Shown here one piece after another: positions 46,592-55,946 of a DNA stretch of 64,000 bases. Every line of letters starts with the position of its first letter. The stretch's first letter is position 1. This stretch comes from Streptomyces xantholiticus (GTDB taxonomy: Bacteria; Actinomycetota; Actinomycetes; Streptomycetales; Streptomycetaceae). The notes under the pieces are model-generated. The model worked only from the letters and a program-made list of their open reading frames with translations. It was not told the DNA's origin and did no database searches. A program made the translations under genes and the position numbers. The stretch spans positions 124,001 through 188,000 of the forward strand of contig NZ_BMWB01000002.1 in assembly GCF_014651015.1 (NCBI RefSeq), read 5' to 3'.

Positions 46592-47728
46592 CTAGCGCCC
46601 GTTGAACGCGTCCTTCAGGCGCGAGAACAAGCCCTGCTGCCCCGGCTGGAACTGACCCGTCGGCCGCTCCTCGCCCCGCAGCTTCGCCAGGTCCCGCAGC
46701 AGCCGCTCCTGCTCCACGTCCAGCTTCGTCGGCGTCGTCACCTCGACGTGCACGATCAGGTCGCCGCGCCCGCCGCCCCGAAGGTGGGTGATGCCGCGCC
46801 CGTGCAGCGGGATCGACTGGCCGGACTGGGTGCCGGGGCGGATGTCGACCTCCTCCATGCCGTCGAGCGTCTCGAGCGGGCACTTCGTGCCCAGCGCCGC
46901 CGCCGTCATGGGGATCGTCACCGTGCAGTGCAGATCGTCGCCGCGCCGCTGGAAGACGGGGTGGGCGACCTCGTGGATCTCGACGTACAGGTCGCCGGCG
47001 GGGCCGCCGCCTGGGCCGACCTCGCCCTCGCCCGCGAGCTGGATCCGCGTGCCGTTGTCGACGCCGGCCGGGATCTTCACCGTCAGGGTGCGCCGCGAGC
47101 GCACCCGGCCGTCGCCGGCGCACTCGGGGCACGGCGTCGGCACGACCGTGCCGAAGCCCTGGCACTGCGGGCAGGGCCGGGAGGTCATGACCTGGCCGAG
47201 GAAGGACCGCGTCACCTGCGAGACCTCACCGCGCCCGCGGCACATGTCACACGTCTGCGCCGCGGTCCCCGGCGCAGCCCCCTCGCCCGAACAGGTCGTG
47301 CAGACGACGGCCGTGTCGACCTGGATGTCCTTCGTGGTGCCGAAGGCCGCCTCGTTGAGCTCGACCTCCAGGCGGATCATCGCGTCCTGGCCGCGCCGGG
47401 TCCGCGAGCGGGGCCCCCGCTGCGACGCCGTACCGAAGAACGCGTCCATGATGTCGGAGAAGTTGCCGAAGCCACCCGCGCCGAAGCCGCCCGCGCCGCC
47501 TCCTCCGGCCTGCGAGAGCGGGTCTCCGCCGAGGTCGTAGACCTGCTTCTTCTGCGGGTCCGAGAGCACCTCGTACGCGGCGTTGATCTCCTTGAAGCGC
47601 TCCTGCGTCTTCGGGTCCGGATTCACGTCCGGGTGGAGTTCGCGCGCGAGACGGCGAAAGGCCTTCTTGATCTCGTCCTGCGATGCGTCGCGGCGTACGC
47701 CGAGTACGGCGTAGTAGTCCGTGGCCAC
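46592..47728 (-). CDS. dnaJ: Chaperone DnaJ (second copy type, linked to hrcA)
   Basis: A J-domain co-chaperone that stimulates DnaK and holds unfolded proteins. The 378-residue protein has the J domain (YYAVLGVRRDASQDEIKKAF, with HPD in ARELHPDVNPDP), a short Gly-rich linker (AGGGGAGGFGAGGFGNF), four CxxCxGxG-type zinc repeats (CTTCSGEG, CDMCRGRG, CPQCQGFG, CPECAGDG) and the C-terminal substrate domains. A GTG start at 47728 directly abuts the hrcA stop, so translation is coupled. The short linker and hrcA linkage fit the DnaJ2 of actinobacteria. Confidence 0.96.
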   Translation of the reverse strand: MATDYYAVLGVRRDASQDEIKKAFRRLARELHPDVNPDPKTQERFKEINAAYEVLSDPQKKQVYDLGGDPLSQAGGGGAGGFGAGGFGNFSDIMDAFFGTASQRGPRSRTRRGQDAMIRLEVELNEAAFGTTKDIQVDTAVVCTTCSGEGAAPGTAAQTCDMCRGRGEVSQVTRSFLGQVMTSRPCPQCQGFGTVVPTPCPECAGDGRVRSRRTLTVKIPAGVDNGTRIQLAGEGEVGPGGGPAGDLYVEIHEVAHPVFQRRGDDLHCTVTIPMTAAALGTKCPLETLDGMEEVDIRPGTQSGQSIPLHGRGITHLRGGGRGDLIVHVEVTTPTKLDVEQERLLRDLAKLRGEERPTGQFQPGQQGLFSRLKDAFNGR

Positions 47729-48754
47729 TTACGACTCCGCCAGGATCTGTCCGACGTAACGTGCCACTGCGCGTACCGCTCCCATCGTTCCGGGGTAGTC
47801 CATGCGGGTCGGTCCGACCACGCCGAGTTTGGCGACTGCCTCGTCGCCCGAACCGTAGCCGACAGCGACCACGGACGTGGAGTTGAGTCCTTCGTGGGCG
47901 TTCTCATGACCGATCCGTACGGTCATGCCCATACCGCCCGATTCCTTGGCCTCCCCGAGCAGCTTGAGGAGCACCACATGCTCCTCGAGCGCCTCCAGCA
48001 CCGGCCGGATGGTCAGCGGGAAGTCATGCGCGAAGCGGGTCAGATTGGCGGTTCCGCCGATCACCAGCCGCTCCTCGGTCTCCTCGACCAGGGTCTCCAG
48101 CAGGGTGGAGAGCACCGTGGAGACGGTGCCGCGGTCCTCGTGCTCGAACGATTCGGGAAGATCCTGCACCAGGTGCGGCACATCCGCGAAGCGGCGTCCC
48201 ACGACCCGGCTGTTCAGCCGGGCCCGCAGGTCCGCGAGCGAGGTGTCGCCGAACGGCGCGGGGCAGTCGATCATGCGCTGCTCCACCCGGCCGGTGTCCG
48301 TGATCAGCACGAGCATCACGCGGGCGGGCGCGAGGGAGAGGAGTTCCACATGCCGGACCGTGGACCGGGTCAGTGAGGGGTACTGGACGACGGCGACCTG
48401 CCGCGTCAGCTGCGCCAGCAGCCGGACCGTGCGCCCCACGACGTCGTCGAGGTCGACCGCCCCGTCCAGGAAGTTCTGGATGGCGCGGCGCTCGGGCGAC
48501 GACAGCGGCTTGACGCCCGCCAGCCGGTCGACGAACAACCGGTACCCCTTGTCGGTGGGGATCCGTCCCGCGCTGGTGTGCGGCTGGGCGATGAAGCCCT
48601 CCTCCTCCAGCACGGCCATGTCGTTGCGGACGGTGGCCGGGGAGACGCCGAGCTTGTGCCGCTCGGTGAGAGCCTTGGAGCCGACGGGTTCCTCGGTGCC
48701 GACGTAGTCCTGGACGATGGCGCGCAGCACCTCGAGCCTGCGTTCGCTGAGCAT
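47729..48754 (-). CDS. hrcA: Heat-inducible transcription repressor HrcA
   Basis: A repressor that binds CIRCE operators of chaperone genes and is helped to fold by GroE. The 341-residue protein has a winged helix ([40 protein letters not shown]) and a GAF-like dimer domain with [19 protein letters not shown] and [23 protein letters not shown] 48754 follows GGAGG by seven bases. A CIRCE-like repeat lies 38-64 bp upstream. Co-transcribed with dnaJ. Confidence 0.97.
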   Translation of the reverse strand: MLSERRLEVLRAIVQDYVGTEEPVGSKALTERHKLGVSPATVRNDMAVLEEEGFIAQPHTSAGRIPTDKGYRLFVDRLAGVKPLSSPERRAIQNFLDGAVDLDDVVGRTVRLLAQLTRQVAVVQYPSLTRSTVRHVELLSLAPARVMLVLITDTGRVEQRMIDCPAPFGDTSLADLRARLNSRVVGRRFADVPHLVQDLPESFEHEDRGTVSTVLSTLLETLVEETEERLVIGGTANLTRFAHDFPLTIRPVLEALEEHVVLLKLLGEAKESGGMGMTVRIGHENAHEGLNSTSVVAVGYGSGDEAVAKLGVVGPTRMDYPGTMGAVRAVARYVGQILAES

Positions 48755-48791
48755 TCGCGCACCTCCAAGCTGTGGTTCCTCGGTGTGTGGT

Positions 48792-48818
48792 CTGGCACTC
48801 ACTGTGTCCGAGTGCCAA
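48792..48818. promoter_or_regulatory. CIRCE-like operator of hrcA-dnaJ
   Basis: CTGGCACTC (48792-48800) and GAGTGCCAA (48810-48818) flank a 9-bp spacer, matching the CIRCE layout TTAGCACTC-N9-GAGTGCTAA except for changes at positions 1-3 of each arm (a C/G pair replaces A/T symmetrically at the third position). Located upstream of hrcA, it should mediate HrcA autoregulation. Confidence 0.85.
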
Positions 48819-48944
48819 CATTCCCCGGCCAGTGTACGGCTGCGGGGTACACGGGTAGCAAGGGTGGCAGACCATGCGGTCGGACACGCTTCGGGGCGCG
48901 GCCCGCACAGGTCGGCGGGGATGTGATGGGGATAGCGTCGCCGT

Positions 48945-49667
48945 ATGGACGTCAGTTGGGAAGACTTCGGCTGGGAACGGCTTGCCCTCGGAGTCGGCCG
49001 CCGCCGCCTGCCGGGCTGGGACGCGACCGTCGGCGTGGTGGTGGGCGCGGACGCCGTGCTGCTGTACGACACGGGCTCGACGCTCCGCGAGGGGGCGGAG
49101 GTGCGGGCCCAGGTGCAGGCGTTGCTGGGCGGCCGCAGGGTGACGCACATCGCACTGAGCCATCCCCATTTCGACCACGTGCTGGGCACCGCGGCCTTCG
49201 CCGGCGCCGAGGTCTACGGTGCGGTGGGCCTGGACGCGCTGCTGCGCCGGGAACGGGACGCGATCCGGGCCGACGCGGTACGGCACGGGGTCGCGGCCGA
49301 CGAGGCGGCCGAGGCGGCCGACCTGCTGGTGGCGCCGCACCATCCGGTGTGCGGTGAGTGGACGCTCGAGCTGGGCGGCCGTCAGGTGCTGCTGGCGAAC
49401 GTGGGGCCGGGGCACTCGGGCCACGACCTGGCGCTGCTGGTACCGGGCGAGCCGGAGGTGGTGTTCTGCGGCGACCTGGTGGAGGAGTCCGGCGAACCGC
49501 AGGCGGGGCGGGACGCCATCACGGCCCGGTGGCCCGCCGCGCTGGACCGGCTGCTGGATCTGGGCGGCGAGGACGCGGTGTACGTCCCCGGGCACGGCGC
49601 GGCCGTGGACGCGGCGTTCGTACGGGCCCAGCGCGACGAACTGGCTGCGCGTTTCGGTGTGTCGTAG
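48945..49667 (+). CDS. Metallo-beta-lactamase fold hydrolase
   Basis: A 240-residue hydrolase with the MBL zinc site [13 protein letters not shown] (HxHxDH) near residue 73, [15 protein letters not shown] with a ligand histidine near 161, [10 protein letters not shown] with the bridging Asp near 179, and [10 protein letters not shown] near 215. It lacks features of true beta-lactamases or RNase Z. Substrate is unknown. It is divergent from hrcA and followed after 26 bp by the DUF3097 gene. No clear ribosome binding site precedes the ATG. Confidence 0.88.
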   Translation: MDVSWEDFGWERLALGVGRRRLPGWDATVGVVVGADAVLLYDTGSTLREGAEVRAQVQALLGGRRVTHIALSHPHFDHVLGTAAFAGAEVYGAVGLDALLRRERDAIRADAVRHGVAADEAAEAADLLVAPHHPVCGEWTLELGGRQVLLANVGPGHSGHDLALLVPGEPEVVFCGDLVEESGEPQAGRDAITARWPAALDRLLDLGGEDAVYVPGHGAAVDAAFVRAQRDELAARFGVS

Positions 49668-49693
49668 CGGCGGGTGGCCGTATCGTCATTCGA

Positions 49694-50500
49694 ATGCGCA
49701 GCTACAGCCCTGATCTCACGCCGCCGTGGAAGCGGTCGAAGCCCGTCCCCGAGGTGCCGGCCGAGCCGGATCTGGTGGTCGAGGAGGTGTCGACCGGCTT
49801 CTGCGGCGCGGTGATCCGCTGCGAGGCCGGGACGGTGACCCTGGAGGACCGCTTCGGCAAGCACCGGGTCTTCCCGCTCGAGCCGCGCGGCTTTCTGCTG
49901 GAGGGCAAGGTCGTCACCCTGGTCCGCCCGGCTGCGGCGGGCCCGGCCAGGCCTTCCCGTACGGCCTCCGGCTCGATCGCCGTGCCCGGCGCACGGGCGA
50001 GGGTCGCCCGGGCGGGCCGGATCTATGTGGAGGGCCGCCACGACGCGGAGCTGGTGGAGCGGGTGTGGGGCGACGACCTGCGGATCGAGGGTGTGGTGGT
50101 GGAGTATCTGGAGGGCGTCGACGACCTGCCGTCGATCGTCGCGGACTTCGCCCCCGGCCCCGACGCCCGCCTCGGCGTCCTGGTGGATCATCTGGTCGAG
50201 GGCTCGAAGGAGTCCCGTATCGCGGCGTCGGTGACCCATCCGCACGTGCTGGTGGTCGGCCACCCGTACGTCGACGTGTGGGAGGCGGTGAAGCCGTCCT
50301 CCGTGGGCATTCCGGCGTGGCCGGCGGTCCCGAGGGGCCAGGACTGGAAGAAGGGCGTGTGCCGGGCGCTCGGCTGGCCGGAGAACACGGGCGCGACCTG
50401 GCAGCACATCCTGTCGAAGGTGACGAGCTACAAGGACCTGGAGCCGTCGTTGCTGGGACGGGTGGAGGAGTTGATCGACTTCGTGACCGAGCCTGTCTGA
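49694..50500 (+). CDS. DUF3097 protein with a TOPRIM-like segment
   Basis: A 268-residue protein of the actinobacterial DUF3097 family. The N-terminal third is beta-rich (FCGAVIRCEAGTVTLEDRFG, then KHRVFPLEPRGFLLEGKVVT). The middle contains YVEGRHDAELVERVWG near residue 115, then VVEYLEGVDDL, LGVLVDHLVEGSKES and HVLVVGHPYVDVWEA. The E-G-x-x-D start and later D-H and acidic strand ends resemble the TOPRIM nuclease/primase core. The C-terminus is basic and tryptophan-containing. It lies 26 bp after the MBL gene. Nuclease or nucleic-acid binding function is only an inference. Confidence 0.88.
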   Translation: MRSYSPDLTPPWKRSKPVPEVPAEPDLVVEEVSTGFCGAVIRCEAGTVTLEDRFGKHRVFPLEPRGFLLEGKVVTLVRPAAAGPARPSRTASGSIAVPGARARVARAGRIYVEGRHDAELVERVWGDDLRIEGVVVEYLEGVDDLPSIVADFAPGPDARLGVLVDHLVEGSKESRIAASVTHPHVLVVGHPYVDVWEAVKPSSVGIPAWPAVPRGQDWKKGVCRALGWPENTGATWQHILSKVTSYKDLEPSLLGRVEELIDFVTEPV

Positions 50501-50557
50501 TCACCGGGCAGGGTCGCGAACTCCGACGTGTCCGGCCCCAGGTCGAGCGGTGACTGA

Positions 50558-51790
50558 TCAGTCCACCAGGTCCCGCACCACCCCGTCCGCCAGCAGCCGC
50601 CCGCGCAGCGTCAGGACGGCGCGGCCCTCCCCGTAGGGGGCCGCCTCCAGCAGACCGTCGGAAAACGCCCGCCCGGCGGCGGCCAGACCGGCCGTGCGCA
50701 GCAGGGACAGCGGCACGCCCTCGCGCAGCCGCAACTCCAGCAGGATCCGCTCGACGCGGCGGTCCTCGTCCGAGAGGACCTCGCGGCCCGCGCCCGGCGA
50801 ACGGCCCTCCGCCAGCGCGGCCGCGTACGCCCCCGGGTGCTTCACGTTCCACCAGCGCACGCCGCCCACATGGCTGTGCGCCCCGGGTCCCGCGCCCCAC
50901 CAGTCGGCTCCGCGCCAGTACAGCTCGTTGTGCAGGCAGCGGCCCGCCTCTGTGGTGGCCCAGTTCGAGACCTCGTACCAGTCGAAGCCGGCCGAGCCGA
51001 GGATTTCGTCGGCGATCAGATAGCGGTCCGCGTGGACGTCGTCGTCGGTCATCGGGACCTCGCCGCGCCGGATCCGCCGCGCGAGCTGTGTGCCCTCCTC
51101 GACGATCAGCGCGTACGCGGAGACATGGTCCGGTCCCGCGCCGACGGCTGCCTCCAGCGAGGCCCGCCAGTCGTCGTCGCTCTCGCCAGGGGTGCCGTAG
51201 ATCAGGTCGAGGTTCACATGGTCGAAGCCCGCCGCCCGGGCCTCCCCGACGCACGCCTCCGGCCGGCCCGGGGTGTGGGTGCGGTCGAGCACCTTCAGCA
51301 CGTGCCGGCGGGCGCTCTGCATGCCGAAGGAGATCCGGTTGAAGCCGCCCTCCCGCAGAGCCGTCAGATAGGCCGGGTCGACCGACTCCGGGTTCGCCTC
51401 CGTGGTCACCTCCGCGTCGTCGGCGAGGCCGAACTCCTGGCGGACCACGTCCAGCATCCGTACGAGATCACCGGCCGCCAACAGCGTCGGCGTGCCACCG
51501 CCGACGAAGACCGTCTTCACCGGCCGCGGGTCGTCCCCGAGGACCTTGCGGGCGAGGCGGACCTCGTCGGCGAGGGTTTCCGCGTAGTTGTCGCGGGAGG
51601 CGAGCACTCCGCCGGAGCCACGCAGCTCGGTGGCCGTGTAGGTGTTGAAGTCGCAGTAGCCGCAGCGCGTCGCGCAGTACGGCACGTGCAGGTAGAAGGC
51701 CAGCGGCCGGGCTCCGGCCCCGTGCAGGGCGGACGCGGGCAGCGCGCCGTCCTCGGGCATGGGCTCGCCGTCAGGCAGTACGGAAGGCAT
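50558..51790 (-). CDS. hemW: HemW, radical SAM heme chaperone
   Basis: A radical-SAM protein related to anaerobic coproporphyrinogen oxidase that binds heme and delivers it to targets. The 410-residue protein has YLHVPYCATRCGYCDFNTYT near residue 37 (CxxxCxxC, with HemW-type CDFNTY), the SAM motif VFVGGGTPTLL, EANPESVDPAYL, RISFGMQSARRHVLKVLDR, and the HemW C-terminal domain. ATG 51790 is chosen over 51799. It follows the PP2C phosphatase gene by 15 bp in the same direction. Confidence 0.94.
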   Translation of the reverse strand: MPSVLPDGEPMPEDGALPASALHGAGARPLAFYLHVPYCATRCGYCDFNTYTATELRGSGGVLASRDNYAETLADEVRLARKVLGDDPRPVKTVFVGGGTPTLLAAGDLVRMLDVVRQEFGLADDAEVTTEANPESVDPAYLTALREGGFNRISFGMQSARRHVLKVLDRTHTPGRPEACVGEARAAGFDHVNLDLIYGTPGESDDDWRASLEAAVGAGPDHVSAYALIVEEGTQLARRIRRGEVPMTDDDVHADRYLIADEILGSAGFDWYEVSNWATTEAGRCLHNELYWRGADWWGAGPGAHSHVGGVRWWNVKHPGAYAAALAEGRSPGAGREVLSDEDRRVERILLELRLREGVPLSLLRTAGLAAAGRAFSDGLLEAAPYGEGRAVLTLRGRLLADGVVRDLVD

Positions 51791-51805
51791 GCCCCCCATT
51801 GTCCG

Positions 51806-53824
51806 TCACGCACCGGACCATCCCGTCTGGAGCACCAGCAACGCCAGGTCGTCGCCCGGCGGAATCGGCGCGAAGGCGTGCACCGCGGCCCTGATCCGCT
51901 CGGCGACACCCTGTGCCGAGAGCCCGGCGCACCCGGAGAGGACCGCCGCCAGGCCGTCCTCGTCGTCGAACATCCGCGCCCCGGAGCGGCGCTCGGTCAC
52001 CCCGTCGGTGACGCACAGCAGCGTGTCACCGGGCTCCAGATCGAAGGTGTGGCTCTGGTACGCGACGTCGTCGACGACACCGAGCAGCACCTGAGGCTCG
52101 GCCAGGGCGCTGACCGTGCCGTCGGGGCGGAGCAGCAGGGGCAGCGGGTGTCCGGCGCTGGCCAGGGTGCAGCGGGCGCCGCCGTCGCCGGACGGCGAGG
52201 GCACCACCTCGCCGTAGAGCAGCGACAGGAAGCGGGAGTGCTGGCCGTCCGGCAGACCGGGTCCGTGTCCGCCGGCGACCAGCAGCGCCGTCGCCTCCGC
52301 CGCCTCCATCGCGTCGTCGAGCAGCAGGCCGTTGAGCCGGTCGAGGACCTGGCCGACCTCGTAGCCCTCGCGGGCGAGCAGCCGCAGCCAGGGCCTGGCG
52401 AGTCCGGTGACGACTGCGGCCTCGGGCCCGCTGCCCTGGACGTCGCCGAGCATGAAGCACCAGCGGTCGCCGGATCCGGCGGGGAAGACGTCGTAGAAGT
52501 CGCCGCCGGCCACCCCCTCGTCGCTTGGCTCGTAGACCAGGAAGGTGTCGACGCCGGGGATCTGCCCCACCCGGCTGGGGAGCAGGCCACGCTGGAGGAC
52601 CCGGCTGATGGTGGCCTGCCGGGTGTACCGGCGTGCGGCGCCGACGGCCAGGGCGACCCGCCGGGCGAAGTCCTCGACGAGCGCGGCGACCTCGGCGGGG
52701 ACGGGTTCCGTGCCGTGCTGGGCCACGAGCAGTACCCCGAGCCATCGGCCTCCGGCGCGGAGGGGGTACGCCAGGGCGGTGCGTGCGCCTCCCCCTCCCG
52801 CCTCGAGGCCGGCGCCGTCCGGGTCCCTCGCGGGGCCGGTGCTCGAGCCTGCCGTCGCGGGGTCGGGCGGGTCGTGGGGAGGCGTCCGGTCCGGCCACGT
52901 CACCCGCAGCGGCCCGCCGTCCGGCGCGTCCGGCAGCACGGGCGGCTCCTCGCCCAGCGCCTCCCGCAGCGGCTCCACCCGCGATTCGTCGCTGTGCCAT
53001 ACCCCGACGAGCCTCGATGCTGCCCCGGCCCCGCCTGTCCGGGCCCCGGGGCCGTGCCCTGTGCCCCCGCCGTCCAGCCAGATCGCGCACCGGTCGGCGA
53101 GCCGGGGCACCAGCAGCTGACCGGCCAGCGCCGCGACCATGTCCTCGTCCAGCTGACCGGCGAGCAGGTCCGACGCCTCGGCGAGAAACGCGGGCGCCCC
53201 GCGGCTCGCCCATTCGAGGTCGTCACGTCCGCCGCGCCCCGTGGCGAACGCCTCGGCACGGGGCGCGACAGGGCGCGCGGGTGGGTCGGAGAACGCGGCG
53301 GCCGGCCGGACGTCACGACCGTCGAGCGGAAGCCGGGCCCACACCGTCTTGAGCGCGGCGTGGAAGGTGACGCCCCAGCGTTCCGCGAGGGAGGCGACGA
53401 GGTGGAGGCCGCGGCCGTAGTCGGGGGTGCCCGACTGGTCGGCGCTGTGCGTACCGCCGGTCACGCCACTGGCGGGGTGGTGGTCGGAGACCTCGACCAC
53501 CAGTGCGGCCGGTTCCTCGTGCGTCGGCTCCTCGAAGCGGCAGAACAGTTCCGCCGCCGTACCGGCGTGCACGACGGCGTTGGTGACGAGCTCGCTGACG
53601 ACGACGGCCGCCTCGTCGGCGAGCCGGTCGGCGCAGCGGCCTGCTGCCAGGAATCCCAGCCCGGTCCACTCGGCCACGGCGTCGCGCACGAAGCGGCGCC
53701 CGGCGGCCGGGGCGAGGAGGTTGCCGGGCAGGCTGGTGTGCGCGACCAGCCTGGGGTCGGACCGTGCCGGCCACACGGGCATCGATCTGTTGCCGGTTTC
53801 GCGCTGCATCGGAATGGACCCCAC
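51806..53824 (-). CDS. Three-domain PP2C (SpoIIE-type) phosphatase with an anti-sigma kinase-like domain
   Basis: A 672-residue regulatory protein. An N-terminal HATPase domain of the RsbW/SpoIIAB kind spans about residues 30-165 (RLADEAAVVVSELVTNAVVH, ALVVEVSDHHPA, DYGRGLHLVASLAERWGV). A GAF-like sensor follows (about 200-410). The SpoIIE/PP2C phosphatase domain ends it (EGVAGGDFYDVFPAGSGDRW, MLGDVQGSGPEAAVVTGLAR, GDTLLCVTDGVTERR, PPGDDLALLVLQ). Kinase and phosphatase on one chain suggest it sets the phosphorylation of an anti-sigma antagonist. GTG 53824 has AGGAG six bases upstream. It precedes hemW. Confidence 0.93.
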   Translation of the reverse strand: MGSIPMQRETGNRSMPVWPARSDPRLVAHTSLPGNLLAPAAGRRFVRDAVAEWTGLGFLAAGRCADRLADEAAVVVSELVTNAVVHAGTAAELFCRFEEPTHEEPAALVVEVSDHHPASGVTGGTHSADQSGTPDYGRGLHLVASLAERWGVTFHAALKTVWARLPLDGRDVRPAAAFSDPPARPVAPRAEAFATGRGGRDDLEWASRGAPAFLAEASDLLAGQLDEDMVAALAGQLLVPRLADRCAIWLDGGGTGHGPGARTGGAGAASRLVGVWHSDESRVEPLREALGEEPPVLPDAPDGGPLRVTWPDRTPPHDPPDPATAGSSTGPARDPDGAGLEAGGGGARTALAYPLRAGGRWLGVLLVAQHGTEPVPAEVAALVEDFARRVALAVGAARRYTRQATISRVLQRGLLPSRVGQIPGVDTFLVYEPSDEGVAGGDFYDVFPAGSGDRWCFMLGDVQGSGPEAAVVTGLARPWLRLLAREGYEVGQVLDRLNGLLLDDAMEAAEATALLVAGGHGPGLPDGQHSRFLSLLYGEVVPSPSGDGGARCTLASAGHPLPLLLRPDGTVSALAEPQVLLGVVDDVAYQSHTFDLEPGDTLLCVTDGVTERRSGARMFDDEDGLAAVLSGCAGLSAQGVAERIRAAVHAFAPIPPGDDLALLVLQTGWSGA

Positions 53825-53962
53825 CTGCGGCTCCTGGTCGGTGCTGGCGTGCGCCGCTTATGACACCGACAGAGTGACAGACCGAGGGCACTCATAAGCA
53901 CCGAGTCACCGAAGTGGTTGGAACGAAACAGGATCGAAACAGGCAGGAACGAGTAAAAAGCA

Positions 53963-54038
53963 CGGGCGGAAGCGGCGGAAGGCCCCGACGGGCCGGCCGA
54001 TGCCGGCCCGTCGGATGCCGCTCCCGCGCTTCCGCCCG
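53963..54038 (-). terminator. Compound hairpin terminator of the acyl-CoA ligase gene
   Basis: Outer arms CGGGCGGAAGCG (53963-53974) and CGCTTCCGCCCG (54027-54038) enclose an inner perfect stem GACGGGCCGGC (53987-53997) with GCCGGCCCGTC (54002-54012) and a CGAT loop. It begins 18 bp past the stop at 54057. AAAAA at 53955-53959 provides a T run on the minus strand. Confidence 0.75.
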
Positions 54039-54056
54039 GTCGCTCGTGCCGTACGG

Positions 54057-55946
54057 CTACGCCTCGCGGGACCCGGCGTACATGTCCTCGATCAGGTCCT
54101 TGTACTCGCGCTCCACGACCGGGCGCTTCAGCTTGAGGCTGGGCGTCAGTTCGCCGTGCTCGATGTCCAGGTCACGCGGGAGCAGCCGGAACTTCTTGAT
54201 GGTCTGCCAGCGCTGGAGCCCCTCGTTGAGGCGCTTCACATAGCCCTCGATGAGCTGCTCGGCCTGCGGGGAGGCGACGACCTCGGCGTAGCTCTTGCCG
54301 CCCAGGCCGTTCTCCTCGGCCCAGCCGAGGATCGTCGGCTCGTCCAGGGCGATCAGCGCGGTGCAGAAGTTACGGTCCGCGCCGTGCACCAGGATGTTGG
54401 AGACGAACGGGCACACCGCCTTGAACTGGCCCTCGACCTCGGCGGGCGCGATGTACTTGCCACCGGACGTCTTGATCAGGTCCTTCTTGCGGTCCGTGAT
54501 CCGCAGGTAGCCGTCGGCGGACAGTTCACCGATGTCGCCGGTGTGGAACCAGCCGTCGGACTCGAGGACCTCGGCGGTCTTCTCGGGCAGGTTGTGGTAG
54601 CCCTCCATGATCCCGGGGCCGCGGAGCAGGATCTCGCCGTCGTCGGCGATGCGCACCTCGCACCCCGGAACGGGCTTGCCGACCGTGCCGGTGCGGTAGG
54701 CCTCGCCCGGGTTGATGAAGGAGGCGGCGCTGGACTCGGTGAGGCCGTAGCCCTCCAGGATGTGGATGCCGGCGCCGGCGAAGAAGTAGCCGATGTCCGG
54801 CGCGAGCGCGGCGGAGCCGGAGACGGCGGCGCGCAGCCGGCCGCCGAAGGCCTCGCGGAGCTTGGCGTAGACGAGGGTGTCGGCGATCTTGTGCTTGGCG
54901 CTCAGCCCGAAGGGGGCCGACGCCCTGCCGGTGCGGCGGAAGTTGTCCTGAGTGACCTTGGCGTACTCACGGGCGACGCCGGCGGCCCACTGGAAGATCT
55001 TGTACTTGGCGCCGCCGCCGGCCCGGGCCTTGGCCGCGACTCCGTTGTAGACCTTCTCGAAGATGCGGGGCACGGCCGCCATGTACGTGGGCTGGACGAC
55101 CGGCAGATTTTCGATGATCTTGTCGACCCGGCCGTCGACCGCGGTGACATGGCCGACCTCGATCTGTCCGGAGGTCAGCACCTTGCCGAAGACATGGGCG
55201 AGCGGCAACCAGAGGTACTGCACGTCCTCCTTGGTGATGAGGCCGGTCGCGGCGGTGGCCCTGGCCATGTAGGACCAGTTGTCGTGCGGCAGCCGCACAC
55301 CCTTGGGGCGTCCGGTGGTGCCGGAGGTGTAGATGAGCGTCGCCAACTGGTCGGCGGTGATCGCCGCGACCCTCTCCTGGACGGCCTCCGGGTGCTTGGC
55401 GAGGTATTTCGCGCCGCGCGCCTCCAGGTCGGCCAGGGTGAGGACCCAACCCTCCGGGTCGGCGGCGTCCGGCTCCACACCGGCGGGGTCGATGACGACG
55501 ACGTGCTTCAGCTCGGGCAGTTCGGCGCGCTTCTCGCGCGCCTTGGCCAGCTGGGAGGCGTCCTCCGCGATCAGCACCCGGCTCTCGGAGTCGGAGAGGA
55601 TGTACGCCGACTCCTCGGCGTTGGTCGAGGGGTAGACCGTCGTGGTCGCGCCGCCTGCGCACATCACGCCCAGGTCGGCGAGGATCCACTCGACCCGGGT
55701 GGAGGAGGCGAGGGCGACCCGGTCCTCGGGGTTCACCCCGAGTTCGATCAGCCCGGCCGCGATGGCGTAGACCCGCTCGGCGGCCTGGCCCCAGCTAAGG
55801 GACTTCCAGTCGTCGGGCCCCGAGCCCGAGGCGGAGGGCACCGGATAGCGGTAGGCCTCGCCGTCCGGCGTGGCTGCCACGCGCTCGGTGAAGAGGGCGG
55901 CCACCGAGGGTGGCCGGTTCTCGATCAGGGTCTGGGTTTCGCTCAC
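54057..55946 (-). CDS. Long-chain fatty acid--CoA ligase (AMP-forming)
   Basis: Activates fatty acids to acyl-CoA via an acyl-adenylate. The 629-residue protein has the P-loop motif LIYTSGTTGRPKGVRL near residue 212, the linker motif ILEGYGLTESSAASFINPG near 405, DGWFHTGDIGELSADGYLRI near 475, and the C-terminal motif DRKKDLIKTSGGKYIAPAEV. The size and the large central insertion match the FadD15/FACL6-type branch. GTG 55946 has GGAGG five bases upstream. Single-gene unit. Confidence 0.94.
   Translation of the reverse strand: MSETQTLIENRPPSVAALFTERVAATPDGEAYRYPVPSASGSGPDDWKSLSWGQAAERVYAIAAGLIELGVNPEDRVALASSTRVEWILADLGVMCAGGATTTVYPSTNAEESAYILSDSESRVLIAEDASQLAKAREKRAELPELKHVVVIDPAGVEPDAADPEGWVLTLADLEARGAKYLAKHPEAVQERVAAITADQLATLIYTSGTTGRPKGVRLPHDNWSYMARATAATGLITKEDVQYLWLPLAHVFGKVLTSGQIEVGHVTAVDGRVDKIIENLPVVQPTYMAAVPRIFEKVYNGVAAKARAGGGAKYKIFQWAAGVAREYAKVTQDNFRRTGRASAPFGLSAKHKIADTLVYAKLREAFGGRLRAAVSGSAALAPDIGYFFAGAGIHILEGYGLTESSAASFINPGEAYRTGTVGKPVPGCEVRIADDGEILLRGPGIMEGYHNLPEKTAEVLESDGWFHTGDIGELSADGYLRITDRKKDLIKTSGGKYIAPAEVEGQFKAVCPFVSNILVHGADRNFCTALIALDEPTILGWAEENGLGGKSYAEVVASPQAEQLIEGYVKRLNEGLQRWQTIKKFRLLPRDLDIEHGELTPSLKLKRPVVEREYKDLIEDMYAGSREA

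Noticed and set aside
46244..48376. A 710-codon plus-strand open frame
   Set aside because: Antisense to dnaJ and hrcA, which have clear family motifs.
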